Positions 32,214 to 41,151 of a DNA stretch of 64,000 bases are shown here, in pieces. The first letter of the stretch is position 1. Every line of letters begins with the position of its first letter. The position numbers and the translations under genes are program-made. The stretch is from Heligmosomoides polygyrus polygyrus (lineage: Eukaryota; Nematoda; Chromadorea; Rhabditida; Heligmosomidae), in contig OX377202.1 in the NCBI GenBank assembly GCA_947396885.1, positions 28,573,407-28,637,406 of the forward strand, written 5' to 3'. Under the pieces are notes generated by a model. It was not told the origin of the DNA, did not search any database, and worked only from the letters and a program-made list of their open reading frames with translations.

Positions 32214-33126
32214 TTAGGTGGGCCAAAAGTAATGAGACAAAATGAATTCTTTTATCTCTTTATAACTCAATTACAACTCAACGATGCTGAGGAGTGTATT
32301 TGCCATTAAGGGCAAGAACCTTGCTGCCATCGTTCAGCCAACTTCCTGATCCCATCCTTCCAGAACTGCTTGAGCCTGGTGTTGATCAACTGCTCGATAT
32401 AGCTGTCAAGCACTGCTTGGGTTCTTGTGTCCCTTTCGACTAGGAAGTCCTGTAGGCTCAAGTAGTAGTGGTAGTTGCATGGAGAGATGTCCAGCGAATA
32501 CGGTGGGTGAGGCATGTGAACGTAGCCCAGCTGGCCAAGCTTATCCGTGGTTACTTATTCCCGATGGGGTGCGGCGTTGTCGAAGAGAATAACTTCTTGA
32601 AGCGCTGCGACTGAATAAGTTCGAGTCGCCTGCCCATCTCTTCTATTTCGTTCACTATGGCCTTGGAGTTCATCGCAGTGCTCTTGGGAAACAGCCTCCG
32701 GTAAACCGATCCATGGGCGCAGACCCAAAAGCTCCAAAGATGCTTCTCGCCGTGAACATCTCGCCGAACGAAGGTCGGTAACAATTCACCAGGCCTCACC
32801 CAGACTCGCTGCTTGGCAGGGTTAAGGTAGAAGACGTACTTCTCATCTTGCGTGAATATTGGGCCCGGGCTGCTCGGGGTTGGGAATTGGGCGAGATTTG
32901 CGCGACACAGGTCGACTCGTCAGACTGGGGTTTCGGCATGAGACAGACAGAGTGCGGTTTTGGCATTCTTCTGGAAAGGGCGGAAGTGGTAACTTCTCGC
33001 CTGGCCTTCAGTAGGTAGCATACAAACATACAATTACAGCAAGTACGAATCCATACTCCAGCCACGAGATATATGGACACGGCATGGAGTGTCTCATTAC
33101 TTTTGCCCCCCCCCCCTCCCCCCTAA
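32214..33126 (-). mobile_element. Internally deleted mariner
   Basis: TTAGGTGGGCCAAAAGTAATGAGAC at 32214 follows TA. Its inverse GTCTCATTACTTTTG..CC..CCTAA ends at 33126 and is followed by TA. A homopolymer run of C in the right TIR has expanded it. At 913 bp it is about 400 bp shorter than a complete mariner; the 5' coding half is what is missing. Confidence 0.85.
32306..32905 (-). pseudogene. Mariner transposase catalytic-domain fragment
   Basis: Minus-strand order: DEKYVFYLNPAKQRVWVRPG (first Asp), ELLPTFVRRDVHGEKHLWSF, then after a frame change VILFDNAAPHRE (second Asp), then MPHPPYSLDISPCNYHYYLS (third Asp; SPDLAPSDYH in the family) and ...IRKLAERWQQ at the C-terminus. The three Asp positions are all still present, but the HTH domain is absent and at least two frame changes break the ORF. 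A Cys replaces the Ser before NYH. Confidence 0.8.
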
Positions 33127-33129
33127 TAG

Positions 33130-33829
33130 ATGACTAAAGCGCTAAATACCTGAATACGTGACTTAGGAATAGAACGCAGAACTGAGCGTCAACCTTGGCA
33201 ATAATCGTACCCGTCACGAGTCATCTTGTATGCAAACGAACCGTAAAAATCAAACGGATCATCTGACCTACTCGTCTTTTTTACAGTACAGATCCACGAA
33301 GCTAGTCAGACCTGTGTTAGTGAATTCGTGTAGGTTTCTTCAGACTAAACCAGGAGCTCGTAGGTGCACCTTACAAAAGCAATTCTGGTTGTGAGGCGTT
33401 TTGAGACAATTGAAGAAAGAGCAAGCGACACTAACTTGCAATGTGTTGTTCTATCGTCAGAATGGTGCTTAGAAATAGCTAAATTAATAAGCCATTTAGA
33501 CCTTTATTTGGAACTGGGCGCTTTTGAAATCAAGCCTGCACACATTTTGAGACTAAAATATTATACAATAGATAAGAGACACAGATGATACATTTCGAGG
33601 AAGGCAAAATACTGCTCTTCAAGAAAATTTCTGATAAAAACTCGCCCTTTCAACCGGTCAATGGCTACAGTGTTTGAATGAACACAAAATTCGTATCTAT
33701 TTGAACAAACAATATTCTTATGGTAAACTTTATTTCACCTCGAGACTAAAGTATTAGTATTATAACCAAGGGTACTCCTCGTTGGCGAGTCTTCAAACTG
33801 TCTTGCTAAGAGAGATCATGGGCCGCTTG
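33130..33829. other. No recognised gene
   Basis: A 74-codon plus-strand frame (33364-33588) and an AT-rich background are seen, with no motif or repeat that I can name. Confidence 0.35.
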
Positions 33830-34546
33830 ATACAGGGCCATGTGACACGCCCCAGTGATGGATAGTGGGGAATGGATCGCGAACCAAATGCGAACGTGTA
33901 CTGCCCAGAGACGCAGGGGAGCAGAGGATGGACTCCTTGCTCCTGCTGTATCGGGCCGGGCGAAAGCCTGCCTTCGGTGCACTGGGAGTAAACGCTTACG
34001 CGATTCGAGACCGCCTGAAAAGTCTCGCCTGTCCCTTCGGGCATCCCATCTGACTGGCTGCCTGAGTTCCTCGCTCGCAAGACAACCTGACCAGCTACTC
34101 GTGTGTACTCCAGTCAAACACAACATCACTAAAGTGCCTCATTCCCCTGACCCCGAAAGAGCCCCATTTCTGCAGCGATGGGAAGGACGAGTACGGAGAG
34201 GCTGCTAAAATCTCAGGGCCTAACCAGGCTGTGCAAATTGAGAAGGACTAGGATGACGATCTGTACTTACAACGCCCGCACGCTTGCATCGGAAGCATCC
34301 GTCGAGGACCTGATGATGCGAGCCAGGAAGATCAAGTAGGACGTCATCGAACTGACCGAGACGGGAAGACACCACTCCCTACACGCCACCTACGACTCCG
34401 GAGAAGAACTGTTCCTCGGAATATGCGACAGCCGGAAAGTAGACGGCGTTGGTGTCCTTGTCAACACGCACTTGGTCATGAACATAGATTCGTACGAGTG
34501 TCTGACGAGCCGAGTCGGACATCTGCGACTGAAGCGACTCCGTGTT
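33830..34546 (+). pseudogene. RTE/BovB-type LINE, 5' region and endonuclease start
   Basis: From about 34250 the plus strand encodes MTICTYNARTLASEASVEDL, then an in-frame stop (AAG-TAG), then DVIELTETGRHHSLHATYDS, GEELFLGICDSRKVDGVGVL and VNTHLVMNIDSYECLTSRVG. This is the N-terminus of the apurinic-type endonuclease of RTE elements usually annotated as craniofacial development protein 2-like: YNARTL carries the conserved Asn and LTET the conserved Glu. Upstream (33855-34240) is a GC-rich leader with several frames. Similarity ends near 34546, so the RT part is lost. It belongs to a different RTE family from the copies at 36909, 48603 and 56881. Confidence 0.75.
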
Positions 34547-34549
34547 AGC

Positions 34550-36270
34550 TGCTTCCTAATTTTGCTTTTTCGCGTGAAAGACAGAAGTCTTCGAAATTCA
34601 AGAAAAAGAGTTTCACAACATCCATCAGCTTCGTGCTGCTTCTCCGTGACAGTTCTTAGGGAGCTGAGAGTTTGATGCAGGCTCAAGTGTGGGAGGCTCC
34701 TCAAGCTACGAATTTCTGTGCGTCTTGGCATGGCCTACAAATCCTAAAAAAGGACAGGAAACTGCATATGCTTATGAGCAGTTGAGCCGAGTTTCAGCCC
34801 TCTCCAAATCAAATGTCTTCATCCCTTTGAAATTACCTGTAACGCGTAATGCACTAGGTCCGACACTTGAAACTTCAAGTCAATTTTCGGCAAAAGCGGT
34901 TCGAATAATTCTGAAATAAATATTTCAGTTAGCGGCTAGGTGACAACTTATACAGCACACAAAGGGTAGTGAGGTGACAACACATATAGCACACAAAGCC
35001 CAACAAGACATTAAGCGTCCGAAATTGCCAAGGCTAAACATACGGAAGCACTGTGATGCAGGGGTTGCACAGTAGGGATTCAGTACGAATGCGAAGTACA
35101 TGAGAACGATGCGACGGACTTTTTAGTCACCGAAAGAAGAAGAGTCAGAAGTGGCTTAAGAAACCCGTCTGCTTATTAACGTGCACTTTCTGAAGAATAT
35201 CATGTGAGGAGAGACTCCGCCATACGGCTTTCTCCTCTCAGCTGTCTGCTGGCTTACTTCACCGCATGAGAATGTTCGTGGCACTGCTCCTAACTTCGGT
35301 GAGAATTTGAATGAAATTAAGAACTAAGATGTCTGAAAGTATTCCTATAAGTTGCCATTCATGTCATATTTCATCTCATTTTCACTACACATTTCGTTGC
35401 AGTTTTGTTATGCCAAAGTGACACTCTATTCTCTATCAGTCGCATAACATTCATTTTGCTTTAAAATGCTATGTTTTCTTGCGAAAAAGCTCCTATAGTA
35501 AGGCAACCATGCGAAAATCAATGATTTTGGTGATAGTTGCGAGACGTACGGCTGCAGGAGGGCTTGTCTTGCGTGGCTCCCATGTTCCACAGTCAGCCTA
35601 AATATACATATACTATACCTTGTCTTTTAGTAAAAGTAAAGTAAAAATTGTCAATTTTTACTCTCGCATCCTCGAACATTTCTCTATTTCGAAATGTCGA
35701 CTTTATTATTCGTTTTAGAAAATGTCCAATTTCGAATTGTAAAACGTTAGTCGGCTGGAAATGTCGAATTTCGAGTGATTGAATGATATTCGTTTTTTTA
35801 ACTCATCGAACTTTATGCTGTCGAATGTTATTAGGTTTTAGAATAAACGGCTTTTCCAGCGAGCGAACAGTATTCGTTCCTAAAAATGTCGAATTTCGAA
35901 TTGTCGAATATTATTCAGCTCTCTCTTCGTGAATATTCGAATAATTATTCAGGAACACAACGTAAAAATCTCCGGTTACGATGACTTTTAAGAAGGCTAG
36001 CAGAAGCTGATCGCCTCTAACACCACAATAGTGTTGAGCTCAAATTGAAAAAATTAACGCGTGGAATCTGTACATACACCGGAAACTGCTGAATCCAACA
36101 TTTCTCGAAATTCTTGTTGGTGCAATTTTGAAAATTGTTTACGCAATTTCCCTAAAATTAACAAATAGCGATTGGTGCGGCTTTTCTTCACCCATTTTAA
36201 AGCTCGTTCTACGGCCTCGGTATTTTCTTATCAAATGAGTAAGTGCACAAGAAAATCAAAAGTTATCGAT
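34550..36270. other. No recognised gene; TTCGAA-rich tract
   Basis: A stretch around 35690-35945 is rich in TCGAAT/ATTCGA (GTCGAATTTCGA, GAATATTCGAATAATTATTC). It resembles an unordered, diverged version of the 41-bp satellite words, but without periodicity. Nothing else is recognised. Confidence 0.35.
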
Positions 36271-36271
36271 T

Positions 36272-36340
36272 GATATATGGTATATATATAGTATATATGG
36301 TATATATATGGTATATATGATATATATATATGTATATATA
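36272..36340. repeat. TATATATGG microsatellite at transposon target
   Basis: Imperfect repeats of TATATATGG and TATA abut the left TIR of the long-TIR element. TATA sequence (ATAGATATATATGATATA) also flanks the right end at 39951-39968, consistent with insertion into an AT repeat. Confidence 0.7.
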
Positions 36341-36832
36341 AGGTTGTCCCATAAGTCTTCGCCGTTTTCTTCAACGATTCACTGCAGATTTCACCAGCGG
36401 TCTCCTGCATAGCGCTGCATAGCTCTCGAAAAAAAATGATTTGCTCTATCAGAACATGTATTGCATTTCTTTATTCATCATGAATTTTGTCAATTTTTAG
36501 GTCGTTGAAGTGAAAAGTGAAAAAGTGAAAAAGTAGCTACTTGCGTACTTGGTCTCTCCGCTGAGGTTTGTAATTTTTTGCGCAGTTTTATAGCATTTGG
36601 AAGACAATGATCTGTACTACAAGAATATGTGTTAGTGCTATTTGCTCATTTGTCCTTTATTGATTTTTAGGTCATCAAATTGGGACGTGTGAAGGAGGAT
36701 GGTTATCTTTGCCGACAGCTCCTGCTCTGTAGTTGGACTTTTTGGGTTGGTGTTATATGTCATTCGCAAGAAAATGTCTTGCTCTATAAGAATATGTGTT
36801 GCGTCTTTTGATTTCTATTGAATACAAACAAA

Positions 36833-36908
36833 ATGCCAAAACGAAAGAAATCGTCTTCACCAACAACTCCTTCTCCTTCTTCTGTTGTTGATATTCGACA
36901 GAAATCCC
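36833..36908 (+). pseudogene. Small basic-start ORF of the long-TIR element, split by RTE
   Basis: A plus-strand frame starts MPKRKKSSSPTTPSPSSVV (PKRKK looks like a nuclear localisation signal) and is open up to the RTE insertion at 36909. The frame continues in phase on the other side from 39482 to a TAA at 39577-39579, since the 16-bp duplication counts once. Before insertion it would have been about 57 codons. The product is unknown. Confidence 0.4.
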
Positions 36909-39465
36909 TTCTTCTTCTTCTTCTTCTTCTTCTTCTTCAGCGTTTGTCCCGCTTCGTAGCGGGGTCCGCTATTCTGGTGTCATGACGCCACCTTTCCCGA
37001 TCCAGCGCTAGATCAGGGTGGACACCAGCCGCTTTCAAGTCCGTATGTAACGTATCAGCCCAGCGCTGCTTCGGGCGCCCTCTAGGCCGCTTTCCTATTA
37101 CCTCGAAGTTAAGGCCTATCTTGCGGACGCTGTCTTCCTTTCCACGCAGAACGTGGCCGTACCATCGTAAGCGAGCTTCGCGCATCTTGTCAGCTATCGG
37201 CGCGACACCGAACTTCTGCCGAATAGCCTCGTTTCTGATGCGGTCCATGCGGGTGACTCCAGCCGTCCAGCGCAGCATCTTCGTCTCCATGACGCTGAGG
37301 CGCGCTTCAACTTCCTTGGTCGCAGGCCAACACTCAGCGCCGTACATCGCTACTGGCCGGATGACTGCTCTGTAGATCTTTGACTTAAAGCGCTCTGGTA
37401 TCTTCTTGTCGCAGAGCACGCCGGTCAACGAGCGCCACTTGGACCAAGCTGCACTCACGCGTGAATTCACTTCGACCATCAGTTTGCCGTCAGACGCGAC
37501 TGCTGATCCCAGGTACTTAAAGACCGCAGTGCGTGGAAGCTCGATGCCGTTAACCTTGATGGAGCTGGACTCGGTAACGTCCGTCGTTAAATACTCGGTC
37601 TTCTTCACGTTCAATCTGAGTCCAAACCGCTCCAAGCGATCACACCAAGCTTGCAACTCTCGCTCGAGTTCTCCTTTATCTTCGCTAGCGAGCATCACGT
37701 CATCGGCATAAAGCAACGTCCAAGGGACGGGCTTCTGAAGATCTCGTGTGATGGCATCCATGACGACAACAAAGAGGAGTGGGGAAAGCGCAGAACCCTG
37801 GTGTACCCCGACAGAGATGGGGAACTCCATCGAGGTTCCAGCTGCAGCTTGCACTCGACTCTTTGGACAAGAGTAGAGAATTCGCACCCACTCTATGAGC
37901 TCTTCGGGAACTCCATGATGTCGCAAGGCGTACCATATCACTTCACGCGGTACGCGGTCAAAGGCCTTCTCCAAGTCGAGGAAGGCGATATGCACTGCCT
38001 TCTGTTTCTCGCGATGCTTCTCTATCAGGAGGCGAGTGGCGTGTATGGCATCAACGGTACCACAGCCAGCCACGAAGCCGCACTGATTGCTGGACAGCTG
38101 GACGATGTCTCGAATTCGTCCGTCGACAACTCGCTCAAAGATCTTCATGCTGTGCGAAAGCAAGCGAATCGGACGGTAATTGGAGCAGTCTGCAGGACTG
38201 CCCTTCTTCTTCCAAATCGGGATCGTCGTACTTTGGCGCCAACACTCAGGCACTTTCTTCTCCGCCACAACCTGATTAAAGAACTTCGCCAACCATTCAG
38301 CAGGGTACCAGTACTTAGACTTCCACAAATCAGCTGCCACGTCATCGGGCCCAGTCGCTTTGCCTGGCCTCATCTTCTTCAAAGCCGCTTCAATCTCCTC
38401 CACGGTGATCTTCTGAACGGGGCCGTGGGTTGGAGCCGTTGAAGGGATGGCTGGATGAGGGAACTCTACCGTAGAGATTTCCTCAAAATAATCACGCCAT
38501 CGCTTCAATGCCTTCTTGCGGTCCATAAGAAGATGGCCGTTCTCATCATTGATGCCGAAGAACTTCTCGATATCCTCGGTCTGGCGATGGCGATTCTTTG
38601 CAAGTCGGTACAGATACCGCTCACCATCGCGAGACTCGAGCTTCTCGTTGACATCTCCATAATGAGTGGCTTTCGCAACAGCCACGGCCTTCTTTGCAGC
38701 TTTCTTCGCTTCTTGGTACTTCCGCCAGTTATCGGCTGTCTTTTCGCCGAGAAACACGTGATAAAGCAACTTCTTCTCTCGCACTTTTGCTTTCACTTCA
38801 TCTGTCCACAGCCATGTCTGCTTGTCGACCTTCCGTCGCCCAGGCTTCGTAATGCCGAGTTCCGACTGTGCAGCTTGGCGTATCGCGTCGGTTGCTTTCT
38901 TCCAAGTTTCGTCGACAGTCGTGACTGTCGGTAACCGCACGCGAGAAATCACAGCTGCTTCCTTCTCTCTGATTCGCCACCACTTAATTCTAGCTGCACC
39001 GCATCGCTCAACCTGCTTCAGCCTCGGAGGGGCGATCTTCAAAGTGCAGATCAGCGGTCGATGCTGTGGGGCGATCGTCTCATACGGCACGATCTTCGCG
39101 TCTGTGACAAGACTCCGGTCGCGATCTCTCACAAGGACAAAGTCTATCTGAGTCTTGGTGCTCCCACTGTAGTATGAGATAAGGTGCGAGTCGCGTTTTC
39201 GGAAAACGGTGTTCACTATGGTGAGGTTATGCGATTCCGCGTAATCAAGAATGCGCTCACCATCGACGTTACGTGATCCGTATCCGAACCCACCATGACA
39301 GCTGTACCCGTCTTTCGTAGCACCTACGTGCCCATTAAGGTCACCAGCGACTATGATGACATCTTTCGACGGCACCTCTGCTGTCTTCTCATCAAGCAGG
39401 CTCCAAAACTCTTCCTTGGCTTGATCCGAGCAGCCAGTCTGCGGAGCATACGCTGAGAAGAAGTG
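36909..39465 (-). mobile_element. RTE retrotransposon copy 1, 5'-truncated, with 16-bp target duplication
   Basis: ATTCGACAGAAATCCC flanks the insert on both sides (36893-36908 and 39466-39481). On the minus strand the copy begins inside the endonuclease domain and ends in a (GAA)n tail (36909-36940 as TTC repeats), as RTE elements do. Truncation at the 5' end with an intact 3' end is the usual outcome of target-primed reverse transcription. Confidence 0.9.
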
Positions 39466-39609
39466 ATTCGACAGAAATCCCGTGAGCCAATAAACGCGAC
39501 ACAAATTCTCACTGAGCAAGACATCCTCTTCCAAACGACACCAAGCAAAAGTCCCACCACAGAACCGGAGTTTTGGTAAAAATTCGGACGGAAAAGTCGG
39601 AATTCCCAA
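36937..39609 (-). CDS. RTE endonuclease/reverse transcriptase, open chimeric frame
   Basis: This is an 890-codon open frame, the only long intact one in the window. About the first 48 codons come from the flanking long-TIR element; the RTE protein starts near residue 49 (HFFSAYAPQTGC). Endonuclease motifs: VAGDLNGHVG (residues 87-96, catalytic Asp and Asn), TQIDFVLV (153-160) and QHRP (182-185). The N-terminal endonuclease motifs (N and E) are missing because of the 5' truncation. RT motifs: DLEKAFD (545-551), GVHQGSALSP (601-610) and LYADD (633-637). The C-terminus has WYGHVLRGKED and ERWRHDTRIA. The complete protein would nick target DNA and reverse-transcribe its RNA; here only the RT half is likely to be foldable. 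Recent insertion explains the open frame better than selection. The start codon is incidental. Confidence 0.85.
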   Translation of the reverse strand: MGIPTFPSEFLPKLRFCGGTFAWCRLEEDVLLSENLCRVYWLTGFLSNHFFSAYAPQTGCSDQAKEEFWSLLDEKTAEVPSKDVIIVAGDLNGHVGATKDGYSCHGGFGYGSRNVDGERILDYAESHNLTIVNTVFRKRDSHLISYYSGSTKTQIDFVLVRDRDRSLVTDAKIVPYETIAPQHRPLICTLKIAPPRLKQVERCGAARIKWWRIREKEAAVISRVRLPTVTTVDETWKKATDAIRQAAQSELGITKPGRRKVDKQTWLWTDEVKAKVREKKLLYHVFLGEKTADNWRKYQEAKKAAKKAVAVAKATHYGDVNEKLESRDGERYLYRLAKNRHRQTEDIEKFFGINDENGHLLMDRKKALKRWRDYFEEISTVEFPHPAIPSTAPTHGPVQKITVEEIEAALKKMRPGKATGPDDVAADLWKSKYWYPAEWLAKFFNQVVAEKKVPECWRQSTTIPIWKKKGSPADCSNYRPIRLLSHSMKIFERVVDGRIRDIVQLSSNQCGFVAGCGTVDAIHATRLLIEKHREKQKAVHIAFLDLEKAFDRVPREVIWYALRHHGVPEELIEWVRILYSCPKSRVQAAAGTSMEFPISVGVHQGSALSPLLFVVVMDAITRDLQKPVPWTLLYADDVMLASEDKGELERELQAWCDRLERFGLRLNVKKTEYLTTDVTESSSIKVNGIELPRTAVFKYLGSAVASDGKLMVEVNSRVSAAWSKWRSLTGVLCDKKIPERFKSKIYRAVIRPVAMYGAECWPATKEVEARLSVMETKMLRWTAGVTRMDRIRNEAIRQKFGVAPIADKMREARLRWYGHVLRGKEDSVRKIGLNFEVIGKRPRGRPKQRWADTLHTDLKAAGVHPDLALDRERWRHDTRIADPATKRDKR

Positions 39610-39954
39610 TTTGATGGCCTAAAAATCCATAAAGGGCAAGTGGGAAAATAGGACCAACACATATTCTTGTAGTACAAAACATTGTCTTCCAAGTGCTATA
39701 AAAAACTGCGCAAAAATTTACAAACCTCAGCGGAGAGACCAAGTGCGCAAATGGCTACTTTTTCACTTTTTCACTTTTCACTTCAACGACCTGAAAATTG
39801 ACAAAATTCATGATAAAAAAAGAAACGCAATAGAGTTCTGATAGAGCAGATCATTTTCTTTTGAAAGCTATGCAGCGCTATGCAAGAGACCGCCGGCGAA
39901 ATCTACAGTGAATCGTTAAAAAAAACGGCGGGGACTTATGGGACAACCTAATAG

Positions 39955-40540
39955 ATATATATGATATACTGTAGATCAAGCTTGTTCATCCACTTATAAA
40001 GTACCCGTCCTGCGGCTGGCAGATATTCTGAGGTCCAGTAGGGGCCATTCAAATCGCCTGTCCGAGATCTTTGATGAAGACTTTGCGATTATGTATATGT
40101 ATTGGTTTCACGAAGTACCGAGGATGCCGTTTTCAATCTATTAGAGCACCAAGGAGGTGCATACTGTATTGATGTCAAGGGATAGATACCGAGTAACTCT
40201 GGTTAAACAAAGAAAGAAGCGTGATGTAATCCATAAGGTCTGCTGAGTTCCGCAACTTGAACCCACAATTTTTGCCCTGGTTTTGGAACACGAAAAATGC
40301 GTTAATGCTGATGATACAGTATCAGTGGAAATCTATGCATATAATTGATTCAACAATGTTGTCTTAATTGCGTTAGTTAGATCGTATTGAAATCACCTTG
40401 GTGAGGTTGACCTAATCGATATTAGAAGTTGGATTTGTCGGTCGTTCTACATTTTTGGATCTTGAGAGTAGTAATGCTTAAATGCAGGTACGCGTACCAG
40501 CTGTTATTCTCCGCAGTGACAAAAGCTACTAATAATGGCT
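39955..40540. other. No recognised gene
   Basis: Ordinary sequence with short open frames. No motif, TIR or RNA gene is recognised. Confidence 0.35.
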
Positions 40541-40680
40541 GGGGCCTGATTCACCAACCGCTTACCGCCCTCTAACGGTGAAAGTACCACCAAATACAGA
40601 TGCATATTATATGAATATTATATCAGGGGTTTGGCGGTATTTTCACCGTTAGAGTGCTGTAAGCAGTTGAATACGGCCCC
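40541..40680. mobile_element. MITE with GGGGCCTGATTCACCAACCGCTTAC termini (copy 5)
   Basis: GGGGCCTGATTCACCAACCGCTTACCGCC..TCTAACGGTGAAAG at the left and CTTTCACCGTTAGAGTGCTGTAAGCAGTTGAATACGGCCCC-type sequence at the right. A second GTTGATGAATCCGG end lies at about 40806-40819, so either two copies overlap or one was duplicated. Confidence 0.65.
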
Positions 40681-41151
40681 TGGTTGATTGGCGGCTTGGC
40701 ACATTTAATCGAAAATCATCCCTTTTGAAAAGTGCCGTGCATTCTTCTGCTGCCGAATCTCGGGGAGGCCATTTGAATGCGAATTTGCATATAAAACGAA
40801 CTCCAGTTGATGAATCCGGTGACTGCGCTCCGCGCGCCCAAGTCAATCAGGTTATGTGAAAGAGCATTTTTTCAAGTGTGTATCTTTGTGTCTCTACAGT
40901 AATAAATAAAGAAGACCCTTCTTATCCTTTGCTTTGAACATCAGAAGTTAGGCTCGTTTTCAAGAAGGTGAGTGCTCCACCACCACAGCGTCCGTATTTA
41001 AGGAGGGTGCAATGACGTGTTTCCAACCGACATGATAAGGATGCTATATTGAAAGTGTCTACCGAGGGAATACTTGGGTTGCGCAAAAATATTATTAGGC
41101 TCATGCAAGAAAAGCATGGGATTTTTTCCTCATTCAAAAATATTCATTTTC

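Larger units (their letters stand above)
36341..39950. mobile_element. Long-TIR mariner-type element invaded by an RTE copy
   Basis: AGGTTGTCCCATAAGTCTTCGCCG at 36341 is matched by CGGCGGGGACTTATGGGACAACCT ending at 39949. TA-rich sequence flanks both ends, and the termini resemble mariner TIRs. The inverted arms run about 340 bp (to about 36690 on the left, from about 39605 on the right). The left arm and its inward continuation contain three copies of a module of about 170 bp (GCTCTATCAGAACATGTATTGC near 36442, TGTACTACAAGAATATGTGTTA near 36612, GCTCTATAAGAATATGTGTTGC near 36781). Without the RTE insertion the element is about 1.04 kb. Confidence 0.75.

Noticed and set aside
37651..38442. 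263-codon plus-strand frame antisense to the RTE gene
   Set aside because: It is the reverse frame of the RT domain and has no motif of its own; the same shadow appears over other RTE copies.
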